This document shows positions 1 through 11,062 of a DNA stretch of 64,000 nucleotides, piece after piece. Source of the stretch: Paratinospora sagittata (Eukaryota > Streptophyta > Magnoliopsida > Ranunculales > Menispermaceae); assembly GCA_035771175.1 (NCBI GenBank), contig CM069608.1, forward strand, positions 8,459,019 to 8,523,018, given 5' to 3'. Under the pieces are notes generated by a model, which worked only from the letters and a program-made list of their open reading frames with translations, was not told where the DNA came from and ran no database searches. A program made the translations under genes and the position numbers. Position 1 is the stretch's first letter, and each line of letters starts with the position of its first letter.

Positions 1-960
1 TTAGTACTTGCTAATGCATGTTAGATGTGTGTGGACCGAAAGAAATAGTTCCACATAGGAAAGAAAAGAGTTCATCTCATAAAATATAAGTATGGATCTT
101 CCCTCCTCATTAGTATCGAGGCCTTTTGAAGTAAAACTCGCACTTGGGCCCATAAGTTGGGAACAATATTAGTGCTAGTCGAGATTCAGGCCCTCCAACA
201 ATGCATTCTTCCAAATCTTCTGTAAACCTACTTAGAAAACAATCACCAATGGCATTAATGTGCAAGTTGTTAGAAACCACTTGACCTAAAAGCTATAACT
301 TATATGCGAAGGCCGAACTTATGTATACAAGAGAATATATAGATGTCAACACTCCCTTCCCCCTCACATGCATGATGGCACAATGATACCTGGAGTAGAT
401 TTATAGTAGGGAGGAAAGAAAAGGCTAAAAAGTGAGAGAAACAAGCAAACACTTGTAACTTGTAAAGAGGTTTAAATATAAGACTTCCACAATAACAAAG
501 CTCTAATATCATGTTAGAAATCACTTGACTTAAAACCTATAGCTTATAGGTGAAGGCTCAACCTATGCACATCAAGAGAATATATAAATGTTAACACAAG
601 TGAACACCATAATATGTGCAATGACACAAATTTGAACAATTGAACTAGCATATGTCAAATAACAATTGAACCTAAATTCTATGACTAATCGGTAGAGGCC
701 CAACAATGTAAATTAAGTTTTAACTAATACTCTTCCTCATTTGTAGCCTCCTGCTACACATGGAGAAACACAAGTCAAGGGAAAACAAACTTAATATGCT
801 AATGGGGAATATGCAATTGCCAACAAAGACACTTGAACCCAAGACCTCTCACTAAACTTGCACTCTGATATCATTTTAGATAACCACTGAACTAGAAAGC
901 TATCTAACCACTCACACCACAATAGGGGCTTTGTTTTAGTTCATACACTGACTTGTTCAA
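1..960 (-). repeat. Degenerate LTR-element remnants, antisense
   Basis: A segment of about 84 bases beginning GTTAGAAACCACTTGACCTA near 268 recurs at about 512-597 with scattered substitutions, and a weaker third copy lies near 640-745. Just before the second copy, and again near 866, is a sequence close to the reverse complement of TGGTATCAGAGC, the initiator-Met-tRNA primer binding site of many plant LTR elements. This suggests stacked antisense LTR/PBS junctions. The first 200 bases resemble plant LTR-type sequence with GGGCCCATAAGTTGGGAACA. No coding potential is visible. The assignment rests on motif order only. Confidence 0.4.
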
Positions 961-3146
961 CTTGCTCGTTTATCATAGCACCTAAGTGCCTATGAGGCAT
1001 CTCTTGCCCATTTTTTGTAATACCCAAAGGCAAGTGCAGTGTAACACTTAATTAGGACGTCCTAGCCCTTTACATTTTAAAATTGTCAAATGTCAACTAC
1101 CTAACATAACCTTATCATTTATCCAAGCTTGAGGCAACCTGTGTATAAAGGTATGCAAATAAGCTTAGCACAAGCAAAGCATATCCCCTATGAATGCTAT
1201 AAAAAAATTACCAAAAAATAAATTAATTTTATCACACAACATTTAATAGTATTTTATAATGGGATTAGTAACATATACTCTTCTATATGGTGTCATCATG
1301 AAAACCTAGATTTCAAGAATCAAATTACTCATGCTACAGGTTAAAGATAACGAAAACTTTAATAAAAACATGAATGTGTAATGTCTAACCATTAGTAAAA
1401 CTCACACCATAGTGTTCACCTCCCTTCTTAAGATAGTGTTCAAAAACAAAACACATTTCGTATATATGTAACAAAGGCATAGAACTACTACTTTCTTCTT
1501 GTAAACCCATTTAAATTCATTTACCTTTTTGCAGCTATCTACCCAACTAGATCTAAGTTAGTCTACTTTGCAATTCATCACTTCTAGTCAAGATCTTCCA
1601 TGTCCCCCGTAACCATAATGGTTGTACTACTTATCAAAAGTTGTATTGTATGGTTTGATTATTAGTTATAATATGCTTAACAAGAATGCAAACCTATCTT
1701 TGTAGAGATGGCTTTTGGTACTATTGTGAAGGGTGCAATTGATGAGAAATTTAAATCCAATTGCTTTTCATGGTAACAAAGTTAAAAAGTTAACATTTCT
1801 TTAAATTCAATCTTATTGGAAAAACAAACGTTTCTTCAAAACTTTCTTCCAATTCTGATTTCTCCCTTTTTATCATACATTATGAAACAAATTAGATGCA
1901 TTGTAAGAACTAACTTACATATTTAATACAAAGATACTGTTAAAAAAAATTAATAACAAATAAGTCATCCTTTTATTTTATTTTATTTTGGTACCAGTTT
2001 TTCGACACCTGACAGGTGTCCTCCTCCCCTTCGGAGTCATCTTTTTATTCATCACATAATAAAAAGACTATCATTACCAATTATATAAATTATAAAAAAT
2101 TAAGGTATTTTATACAATTAGATTGCATTATTTAATAAATCAAGTAATTGTAACCTTCAATAAAATAGAACACTAAAACTGCTTAGGGTCAAAATCCATG
2201 TCAAGCAACATATTATCAAATACATGGTGATTTTAACAAAAAATAAAACAAGGAAGAAGAAAAAATTGAGCATTTTAACTAACAGTGTGTGAATTCGTTA
2301 CTAATTGATCCATAATTGCATAATTCAAAATTTCAAAATATAGAATGTATTGAAAGTTTTTATTCTTTTTTTTTTTGGTTTTGAATTTTCTTCTCATAAA
2401 AATTAAGAAAAAGCGAAACATTTATTCTAAAGATTAAATTATTAAATTTAATTGGCTTCAGCAAAAACAATAATCATCTAATTAGCTATAAAGAAATGTT
2501 GTGAGAATCCTTTTAAACATATTCCTCATAATTGTCCTAAGAATCCTTAGCCTACTACCTCTTTAAATTATCTTTTCAAGATTTATCTAAAGTACAATGA
2601 ATCAATTTATACTAAAATTGTTGTTTTCCAATAAAAGTTTTGGAAAATCCAAAAATCCCCATTACCGGAGAACTTGTCAATTGAAAAAATTGAGCAAAAT
2701 AATGTAAGAAATTGTAGAAAAATATATAATAAGTTGCACATGCTATTTAAATCATAATTCATATGAATATTAATTGGAAAAAATCAAAATAAAATTACTC
2801 ATGCAACTGTGATGTATGTTATTGTCCTCATCAATGGTCTAAAACTGAATTTTATTTTATTTTTTTTCAAAATAAGAAAATAAAAGATTGATACAGAGAA
2901 TTTGAATAGCTGTTCAACTTTTCTCAATATGAAATTAAAAAAAAAAGTTGAGCAATTTTGGTATAAAAAAGCAAATCAAGTCAAAAACCACTTACTTCTG
3001 CATGAAGAAATACAGTATACAATTATTTTGTTTTCTGACCCCTGGTGGACCCGTTTGACCCGAATCCCCGGGCCCAATACCCGGTCCAGCTCTAATAACC
3101 GTAATAAATGGAACAGAAAAAAAAAATATTTTATTTTTCAAATATT
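961..3146. other. AT-rich intergenic stretch downstream of the SPL gene
   Basis: No credible ORF, tRNA or structured repeat was found. The stretch is strongly AT-rich with homopolymer runs. If the SPL gene on the minus strand has further exons they should lie here, but no coding-like segment was recognised. A short GC-rich patch (about 3040-3095) has no coding similarity that I recognise. Confidence 0.5.
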
Positions 3147-4151
3147 TTAGTTTCGAAAGTTTTTATTTTTTTTTCTCTTAGTCAGAAAACCATAAATATA
3201 TATATATATAGATAAAGAAATAAAAAAGTAAATAAATGAACCTTGAGAAAGGTTTCTGGAAATAGAATCGTTACAACTCTTTCTCCTCCGCTCGTTGTGT
3301 CCCGCTAATCTCCTTCTGCAACTCCTCTTCGAATCATCAAATTCCGATACAACATGAAACCTGCATCCAAACAGCCCCCCCAAAAAAATCCATAAAAAAT
3401 AATAAAAAAAAAACTAAAAATGCGCACGAATGTCTAAAATACGCCTGGGAGTGTTGCGTACGCACCGACTGCACTGCTGGCAAAACCTCTGTTCCATGCC
3501 CATCACGACCACCTTGGGCGCCTTAGAGTGCATCTCACAAACTTTATGTCTCCGATGATAATCCTTCGCATTAACCAGCGCCACGTGGCACCCTTCCACT
3601 TGACACCTCGGCACGGCCACTGCCACCGCCGTCGCCGGAGCCACAGCGGACGACCCACCACCAACAACTCCGACGCCGCCGCCGTCATAACCCCTCCCTC
3701 TCTTCCCTATCGGAAACCCATCCACGTGTCTCTCCACCACCATCGTCCCTCCACCGGCGCCGACGCCGGTGCCGGCCAGACTGTCCTCGAAGTAATGTCT
3801 CTTCCCGAGCTTCAAGCAGGTCAAATGAGGGTCAGGGTGCAAGTGCGACCCGGCCGTAGCTCCGGCGTAGAAGTCGGCGGCTGCGGCGTAATAGTGGTGG
3901 TGGTGAGGTTGCTCCGGCGGGTGAGAGAAGAGCAGAGCGTGAGCTGAAGTAGTTGTTCTACACGCAGGTTCGCCGCTGAAAGTAGCAGCACCGCCACCAC
4001 CGTTGTTGTTGTTGGAGGTGGTGGTCGTGGCGGTCCAGTCGACGGCGCGTGAATCCCACAAGAAATTTATATTGTTACTATTGCTGTTGTTGTTGTTGTT
4101 GTGGACAGTAGCAGTAGTAGTACTATTTGCTGTGATTTCCATATTTCTCAA
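3147..4151 (-). CDS. SPL: SBP-box (SQUAMOSA promoter-binding-like) transcription factor, 3' part not found
   Basis: This gene encodes a plant-specific nuclear transcription factor that binds GTAC-core DNA through a two-zinc SBP domain. Exon 1 is 4151-3466: a low-complexity N-terminus (poly-N, T, H and G runs), the segment [12 protein letters not shown] (residues 112-123), then the first SBP zinc site (Cys183, Cys188, Cys205, His208) and the start of the second (CQQCSR from Cys224). A 105-base intron (3465-3361, GT...AG) splits the next Arg codon, at the position typical of the family. Exon 2 starts at 3360 and supplies [18 protein letters not shown] and the basic HNERRRK nuclear-localisation segment. 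A possible donor (CAAG|GTTCAT) ends exon 2 at 3242; otherwise the frame runs to a stop at 3147 with an atypical hydrophobic tail. A second Met at 4142 may be the true start. No miR156 site is seen in the visible part. It is either a gene with distant 3' exons or a truncated copy. Confidence 0.85.
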
Positions 4152-5100
4152 CCTCGAACGAGCTTGGCTTAGCTATTTTAACTATATTTATATATATATA
4201 AGTATCTATATATATATAAATATATATATAAGTAACTCAATAAGTGTGAATGAGGTGGTGGTGTGGTTCCTCTGATGTTACTACTTTGAGGTTTTAAGGC
4301 TGATTGAACTGGGTTGGTTGGCTTTATAAAAGAAGGGAAAGAGAGAGATAGGAAATGGGTCAGAGCAGTGAAGGGTCTTGTTTTGGTTCAGCACCAATGA
4401 AGGTGTGGTTTCAGTAGTTTTTACAGACACCAGAGAAAGGCCTTTTTTTTTGTTTCTCTAATGGGGGTGGTGTTACTGTTATAGTGTTATGTTAAGCGAG
4501 AGGAAGAGAGGGAAAAGCTGCTGCAGAGCTTTGTGTTGCAGAGTTGTGTGTGTGTGAACGAAAGAGGAGAAAAGAGCGGAGAGAGGGGGTAGTTAGGCAA
4601 CTTAGGCCTGACTGTGCACGTGCCATGGCATGAAGTGTGGGGCCGGACACGTGGACTGAAATGATTCGTAAGAAGTGGAAAAGTCAGATAGAAAAAAAAA
4701 AAAGAGAGTTGACAAGACTTGTAAGGGAAGAGGGAACGAGCTATGAAGAATGAATGAATGGATGATTGAGTATTTTTGTTTTTAACTTTATTTATTTATT
4801 TATTAAAAATTTTAAAAAATAATAATAATAATAATAATAGAAAGAGAGAAAGAAAGAGAGACCATGAGCATTTTTTTTAACTTTAATTTAAGCCATACTC
4901 TCCAGTCTCTCCCCAGCCTAGAGCCAGCCGGCCTTGTAAAAGACGATTCCTGATCAGCTACTCCCGTAAGCTCACTTACTTATAAGACTCTAATAGTCCA
5001 CGTGGAGTAGTTCTAATACGAAAGAGTGTTGGTTAATGTTGTAGATGAGGGGGAGCAAAGGATTAGAGGTGGAAAAAAAAACAGAAAGAAATAAAAAAGC
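4152..5100 (-). promoter_or_regulatory. Upstream region of the SPL gene with three G-boxes
   Basis: Three perfect CACGTG palindromes lie upstream of the SPL start, at 4617-4622, 4648-4653 and 4999-5004. CACGTG is the core site of bHLH and bZIP factors. Purine-rich GAGA-type tracts (about 4330-4360, 4500-4590, 4842-4860) and AT dinucleotide runs (4180-4235) also occur, as is usual in plant 5' regions. The transcription start is not identifiable, so the split between 5' UTR and promoter is unknown. Regulation is inferred from motif presence only. Confidence 0.4.
4786..4841. repeat. TTTA / AAT microsatellites
   Basis: A TTTA run is followed by an (AAT)n run of about eight units. A similar TAAA/TAA microsatellite lies near 5190-5226. 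Confidence 0.8.
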
Positions 5101-6400
5101 TTCGGATAAGTTGTTGTTCGCATCAAAATCAAATCTTTGCCAGTTAAGACTTAAGGTTTTTTCGTTTTCAATGTTAAGATATATCAACAAATAAATAAAT
5201 AAATAATAATAATAATAATAATAAAAGATTTAAAGAGAGAGAATGACGAGACTGCCCTTTTGGAGGCTTCGAGTGTAGAGAATGGAACCGACAAGATACA
5301 AGAGGGGTGATGGGAAGTGGAGGGTGGAGAAGTGGAGGGGTAGCAATATGAAATATGAATGGCTGCAAACTTAGAATTTATCAGTTGAAATTGGGGCCTT
5401 GTTGGGGTTGGGATATCTAAGGTGGGGCCCTACAAATCTACCTTCTTAAATTAGCTTTCCCTTTCTGGGTCCTACCACCCCCCTCCCATCTTTATGGATT
5501 GAAGCTTAATTCAGTTTTGTTTGGCCACAACCATAACCTTAAACCCAACCCCTATCTATATGCATCATATAGAAGTGGAAGAAAGAAAACAAAAGTTGAG
5601 CTTGGTTTAGTTTGTTTTTAGTGTCGAATAAGTTTGCACGTCATGGTTTATATGTGGGGTAGACTGAGAGCTTTATTAGTATTGATATTATCTCTAACTT
5701 AACTACCTTTGAGTATAGTATAATATTTATATGATAAATTTATTTATAACGAGACATCTACTGGGGTGATGTCACTCTCTTCCCTTAGTGGGGCTTGCGC
5801 GAGGATTAATCATTGTATGATTAAGATTAATTTGGGTTTGATTTAAAGAAGTTATATATAGCCATATTTAATTAGTTCAATTTATGATTTAAGACTTAAA
5901 TTAGAACTCATGTTATACGAAATTACTAAAATGATTTAAGAGTAATGGTGTTAACAATTTTTTAATGTTTAAGATGTTTTTGTGATGCTAAATAATCTAT
6001 ATTGCCATCTAGTATAGCAAAGATTCTTTTTGTGTATAATAGATTAATAAATCTTTTTATTCAATTTGGTTCAACTTAAAAAAAAGAAAATTAAAAGGAA
6101 TCCACTTATATAATTATTGTAAGAGAATTACGGAGTTAATATGGACCCTAATTCAACTTATTGATTTCATATTTAAACACAACACTATCTATGTCACCAA
6201 ACACACCTTATCCACCAAGCCGTTATTCTTTTTCCAACCTCGCTCCTCCAACATTCTCCTTAATAATAATTTTTTATAAGCTTATCCATCTGCATCATTC
6301 AAAGTGCAAAATAAATAAATCTATATAGTTATTTCTATATACTTTGCAATTATTATTTTTATCATATTTTATTCCTACCACAACATATGATAAAATATTC
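5101..6400. other. AT-rich intergenic stretch
   Basis: I see no gene here. It contains the AAT microsatellite near 5190-5226, a purine-rich stretch near 5230-5345 and plain AT-rich sequence up to the presumed left end of the first Mutator-like element. Confidence 0.5.
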
Positions 6401-6774
6401 TTTTTACCACAGTAAATTTTTCAAAATACCTTTTTTCATAATTTTAAACAAATTGTTCCCTCCAACCGTACCGTCTTTTTCTCTCATTTTCAACCCTCAA
6501 AATCCTAAATCATTACACTCAAAACTCTCAAAATCACTTGCTTCATTACTATAATCTCATCTCCAGGAAAAAAATTGGTGGTTTTGACGATTTTCTTTTT
6601 TCATTTTTTGCAACACCAACATCGATTGCGATTCAAACTTTACAAGGCCGAAATCACTAAATCGGTAAGAGTTTTTTTTTATCATATTTAACATTTACAA
6701 CCTCTAAAATGATATGTTTTACTGTTTTTGTTCATGAAATAAGTCGCCGAAGGAAATACTGGTAGTATTAGTTC

Positions 6775-6860
6775 ACCGCAATCGGTTCGAACCTGCAATA
6801 CCGAACCGATCGCGTGGTTCTATCGAAGACGACCGAACCTAACGTTTAAGATACGGTCAT
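6775..6860. repeat. Left subterminal CCGAAC-type motifs of the first MULE
   Basis: Within about 90 bases there are several copies of CCGAACC or its complement GGTTCG, with GACCGTACCG-like variants nearby. The same motif is dense at 8820-9780 and 16535-16675. Clusters of short repeats in subterminal DNA are typical transposase-binding regions of DNA transposons; that role is inferred here. Confidence 0.45.
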
Positions 6861-7045
6861 CTTTGACCGTACCGTTCCAATTTAATTTTTTTTTTTTAGT
6901 TTAAATCATTGAATTTATTGTTTATCATGTTTTACATGTAGAAACGGCAAGAGGAAGAGGTGACAACGCATCATCAAGTCAGCTAAGTACTTTTAGGACC
7001 CGACCTATGACATCGTCTAGGAGATGACGCGTACCTGAATCCAAT

Positions 7046-8653
7046 TTGCCTAGTACCCGAGAGGAAGCGGAGGAAACAGATGTACAACAAGAAAAAGAAG
7101 AAGTAGATGAAACTACCAGATCTATACCTGAAGGTAGTACCAATACAGAAGATGTTCCGATGAAAGATGTTGGTGGGCTCTGTCCTTGTGGTCTTATTAA
7201 TACCTCAATCCTCACTAGTTTTAAGCAACACATTGCCACATTCATATGGAAAAATAAAGTAAGTAATTGTTAGTTTTAATTGAATAGTATATATTATTGA
7301 TGAGGTGTGTGTTGACAATACTAATTTTATTTAATCGTTGTTTTTTTTTATAGGAGCGTGCGTCACTTTAGTGTATAAGCTACGACACCAAATTGTATGA
7401 GTGGGCCTTAAACTGTCATCCGGAGAAACAAAGATTGGATGAGATTATTTACTCATCCGGTTTGAAGCCACTCATCGACTGCACCTACCCTTTCGCCAAC
7501 AAAATTATGATATGTTCATTTGTGGAGTGATGGAAACCGGATGCACATAGTTTGGTGAAATGACAATTACATTTGATGATGTTGATATGCTGTTGAAGAT
7601 TCCAGTCATGGGCAAAATAGTCTCGTCACCTCTATTGGACAACGATGATGCAATCTCGCTATTCATGCAAGCGTTGGGAGTCTCGTACGCCCAAGCATAT
7701 GACGAGATCAAAACTGCAAAAAGGCAATATGTGCGTCCGAGTTGGCTTACGAGACTATTTGGAAAAACCTTGAAAGATAACATCCCTTACCCATCAGTCG
7801 AGTGCACAGCGAGGGCTTTTATTCTATATTTGTTGGGATACACACTGTTTGTGGACAAGTCTGGCACACGGGTTTCTGTCACTTATTTAAATTTGTTGAT
7901 GGACCTGAACACTATTAATTCATACTCATGGGGGGCTGCATGTTTAGCTTTGTTGTATCGACAGCTGGGGTTCGCCACTCGGCATGAAGTTTCTAGAATT
8001 GTAGGGTATCTCACCTTGCTCGAGGTATACTCTTCCTTATATTTCCATTTGGTTTATACTACTTCTAGCAAAATGGTTATTGTACTAACTGCACTTTTAA
8101 TCATTCAAGCTTGGTGTTACGAGCATTTTACATTGGTTCGTCCACACGTCAACCCTTCATATACGAACAACCTCCCACGAGCTCGAAGATGGATCCCAAA
8201 AAAAGAAATGGTGTTAGGAGACCACCAAGTGCTTGCTTTGCGTGAGACACTTGATAACCTGACTCCTGAGGAGGTAATATAATTTCCAATTATTATGATT
8301 TCATAGAGTAATAAACTTTTGAGTAGTTGACGTACCTAATTATATTGTATTGGACATTTTAGGTTATTTGGGATCCTTATCGAAGTCTGAGTTCAGACCC
8401 TCCCTTCCCTGAGGTTACTTTTTATACTGGGTGCATCAAGAGCATGGATGTTGTGGAACCTTATCATCCGGACAAGGTCCTTTGTCAACTAAGTTACGTC
8501 CATACAATTCCACCAATGTCTCTTTGTCCAGTACAAGCAATTAGGGGTGGAAGAGCGAAACAATATCAAGTGACGTACACCTTATATGATCAAACATGGA
8601 AGAGATGGGATAGTCATGTGTTGTTGGCTAGACCATGCGGTCACCATGTGTAA
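7046..8653 (+). pseudogene. Plant mobile domain (PMD, MAIN-like) pseudogene, copy 1
   Basis: The predicted protein matches the aminotransferase-like plant mobile domain family (related to MAIN/MAIL1). An acidic leader is followed by GGLCPCGLINTSILTSFKQH, then GEMTITFDDVDMLLKIPVMG, then ARAFILYLLGYTLFVDKSGT, SYSWGAACLALLYRQLG, AWCYEHF and VVEPYHPDKV. Exon 1 ends near 7258 (AAA|GTAAGT). The second exon begins after TATAG near 7354 and contains TAG and TGA stops before residue FGEM; the TGA replaces the Arg expected in FVERW. The ATG at 7560 is therefore internal, not a real start. An intron at 8025-8109 lies at the same place as in the second copy, but the acceptor side has lost one base, so splicing shifts the frame. 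A further intron is 8274-8362, and the last exon ends at 8653. PMD proteins act in silencing and meristem maintenance when host-encoded; this copy belongs to a transposon. Confidence 0.8.
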
Positions 8654-8770
8654 TGGCTACTATGGAATCACTGTTTTGTAATGACTACTTGGACATTGTT
8701 TAATTTCCAATGTATGTTTTATCACTTTGTGCAATTGTGTTTTTTTTTCCATTGTTGAAGTGAATGTAAC

Positions 8771-9960
8771 AGGTGTGAAATACAAGGTTTGGAAAGAACA
8801 AAAGGATTAGCATTAATATACAAATCCGTACTGAGTGACCAAACTGTATCCTTCGGTTCGGTACTATGGCACCGAACCTATACAGGTTATACAATTTTTT
8901 GACAAATGAATAGTACAATAGAATAAGTATTGAAATTTAACATATACAGTTCTGTAATGTGTGACCGAACCTCACTTGAATGATTTGGTACTAAGGACCA
9001 AATTGTTCATTCAACTATTTTTGTGGTATAAATAGCATATTATGTGGTGTGTTTAGTGTTTAGTGTTTGCAATAAAACAAAGTGCAAAATACATTGTTCC
9101 GTGGTGTACCACAAAAGTATCCATGTGCGATATCTTATGACCGTTTTGTTTTTTAAGTTTCAATTTTTGGTACTGAACCGAAGGATACGGCTCAGTACGG
9201 ACCAACCGAACTGTTCATTTTACCTTTTTTGGGCATTTTCTTTTGTAAAACATTGCTCAAAAATAAATCTTGTATGGAATCTATGTACAAAATACTCCCA
9301 AAAAATTTTAATTGTATTAAAATGAAGTAACAATTATACATTGTCTAAATTGTTCAAAATGACAAATATATTAAAATTGTTCAGGTGCGAAATACAAGGC
9401 TTAGAAAGGACAAAAAAAATATTATTAATATACAGTTAGGTACTGTAGTACCGAACCTTATACATTTTATTCGGTTTAAGACAACTGAATAGTATATTCT
9501 AATAAGTATTGAAATTTAACATATATTGTTTGGTGATGTGTGACCGAACCTCACTTGAATGATCCAATACTTAGGACCGAACTGTTCATTCAACTATTTT
9601 TGTGGTACAAATAACAGATTTTGTGGTGTATTTAGTGTTTGCAATAGAACAAAGTGCAAAATACGCAGTTCGGTGGTGTACCACAGAACCGAGTATCCAT
9701 GTTCGGTACCCTATGACCGTTTGGTTTTTTGAGTTTCGATTTGTGGTACAGAACCGAAAGATACGGTTCGGTACTTACCAACCAAACAGTTCATTTTACC
9801 TTTTTTGGGGCATTTTCTTTTGTAAAACATTACTAAAAAATGAATCTTGCCTGTGTACAAAATACTCCAAAAATATTCAATTGTATTAAAATGAAGTAAT
9901 AATTATACTTTATCTACATATTTCAAAATGACAAATATATTAACATTTACAATTTGTCTA
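8771..9960. repeat. Tandem duplication of about 0.6 kb between convergent MULE genes
   Basis: Two diverged copies (about 8771-9360 and 9384-9960) share the order GTGCGAAATACAAGG, a stretch ending in TGTGTGACCGAACCTCACTT, a TTTAGTGTTTGCAAT part, a GTACCACA part, a CCGAA-containing part and ATTGTATTAAAATGAAGTAA. Each unit carries several CCGAAC-type motifs. It lies between the 3' ends of the PMD and OTU genes and has no coding content. Confidence 0.75.
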
Positions 9961-9988
9961 TATACTTCAAAATTACAATTGTATGGTA

Positions 9989-11062
9989 TCACCAAGGAGT
10001 GTTTAGATCTACTTTATCTATAGTGACTCTTTCGCGGTCCAAGTTATATATAATATAGGGCATCTCCCATTTTTTGGCAATGGAAAGGCAGAATCTACGC
10101 CAGTCTGGTGATACTGGAGGTATTGGGCATGAAGGAATGAGCATAACCTACCATGAACATAACCATGTCATCACTTGCATTATATATTTTCAAAAGTAAT
10201 AAAAATTAAAATCTTGTCATACATGTACAAAGTGGTTATTGTTGACATAACCAATGCCTATCATACGGCGCGTAGTAAATGGTTGAGCCTCGGTGCAGAG
10301 TGGTAAAAATGTCAAACATTGAGATGAAAACAGAAGCACTACCATATAATTATAACATGAGGCTGTCATCAAACTCATGTTTGGCAAAGTCATCCATGCA
10401 TGGTAAGGTGCTGAAGTGTCATAGCAACTCAAAGAATAGATTATCTCTTGCACCATTTCCGAACTCCCCAGAATTGCTTTGTAGTGCTATTTGAAGCTTC
10501 CCACCTCTCTTAATAAATCCTACATCACCTGTCGCCAACCATCTGATCCTAAACCCAGTATCTTGACAATGGCCCGATACCCACAGTGTCCATCGGGTTG
10601 ATATCTACAACTTGATTGATGTACTGACGCCAACCAATAGGAAGCTAATCAATATAGACATGAGATTTATTTGAGCGTGTCCTGTGGATCTTCTTTGATA
10701 CAAAACTAATTGATGATGATATGGAAGAAGAGGCATGGGCAACTAAGACATGCTCAAACTGTGAAAGACTTCTTTTAAGTTGATTTATCAATCTTCTCGG
10801 ATGGCCTTCCTCTTGTTTTCTTCGTCTCTTCAGGCACTGCGATAGCAGTTGATGAAGGGTATTAATCTCTCTGATTTTCTGAATCATTCGAGTCTTGACA
10901 TTATCATTACAATTCTCATATTTCATTGATAAATGTTCAAGCTCAACTGCAAAATTAAAATTTGGTTCACGGTCATACTTGCAAGGAACAAGATTTAATT
11001 TCTTCCAATGAGCATCTACTGAAGACAACTGAATTGTCATATTCGCTTGTTTACACAAAACA
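9989..11062 (-). pseudogene. OTU-like cysteine protease part of MULE transposase pseudogene
   Basis: This is the C-terminal half of a known plant MULE protein layout, transposase then SWIM then OTU protease. The start of this half reads SSVDAHWKKLNLVPCKYDRE (the linker after the SWIM finger), followed by a basic region and HRTRSNKSHVYID. Downstream the OTU signature is legible as DGHCGYRAI near 10590, keeping the catalytic-type Asp and Cys, but a one-base loss just before it shifts the frame and a stop follows at about 10535. Further down, YDTSAPYHAWMTLPNMSLM and IGYVNNNHFVHV (10217-10456) hold the candidate catalytic His. After an intron (about 10216-10154) a final exon, MLIPSCPIPPVSPDWRRF, ends with a stop at 9989. 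OTU domains remove ubiquitin; the role in MULEs is unknown. The upstream part of the same protein is at 14434-14911. Confidence 0.75.

Noticed and set aside
3528..3947. 139-codon plus-strand reading frame
   Set aside because: It is the antisense of the SBP exon; the minus strand encodes a recognised zinc domain and the plus frame shows no similarity.
7560..8282. An intact 240-residue gene beginning at 7560
   Set aside because: Homologous coding sequence continues upstream of that Met and is broken by stops, and the frame crosses an intron conserved with the second copy, so it is only part of a pseudogene.
10279..10494. 71-codon plus-strand reading frame
   Set aside because: It is antisense to the OTU-domain segment, which has recognisable conserved motifs on the minus strand.
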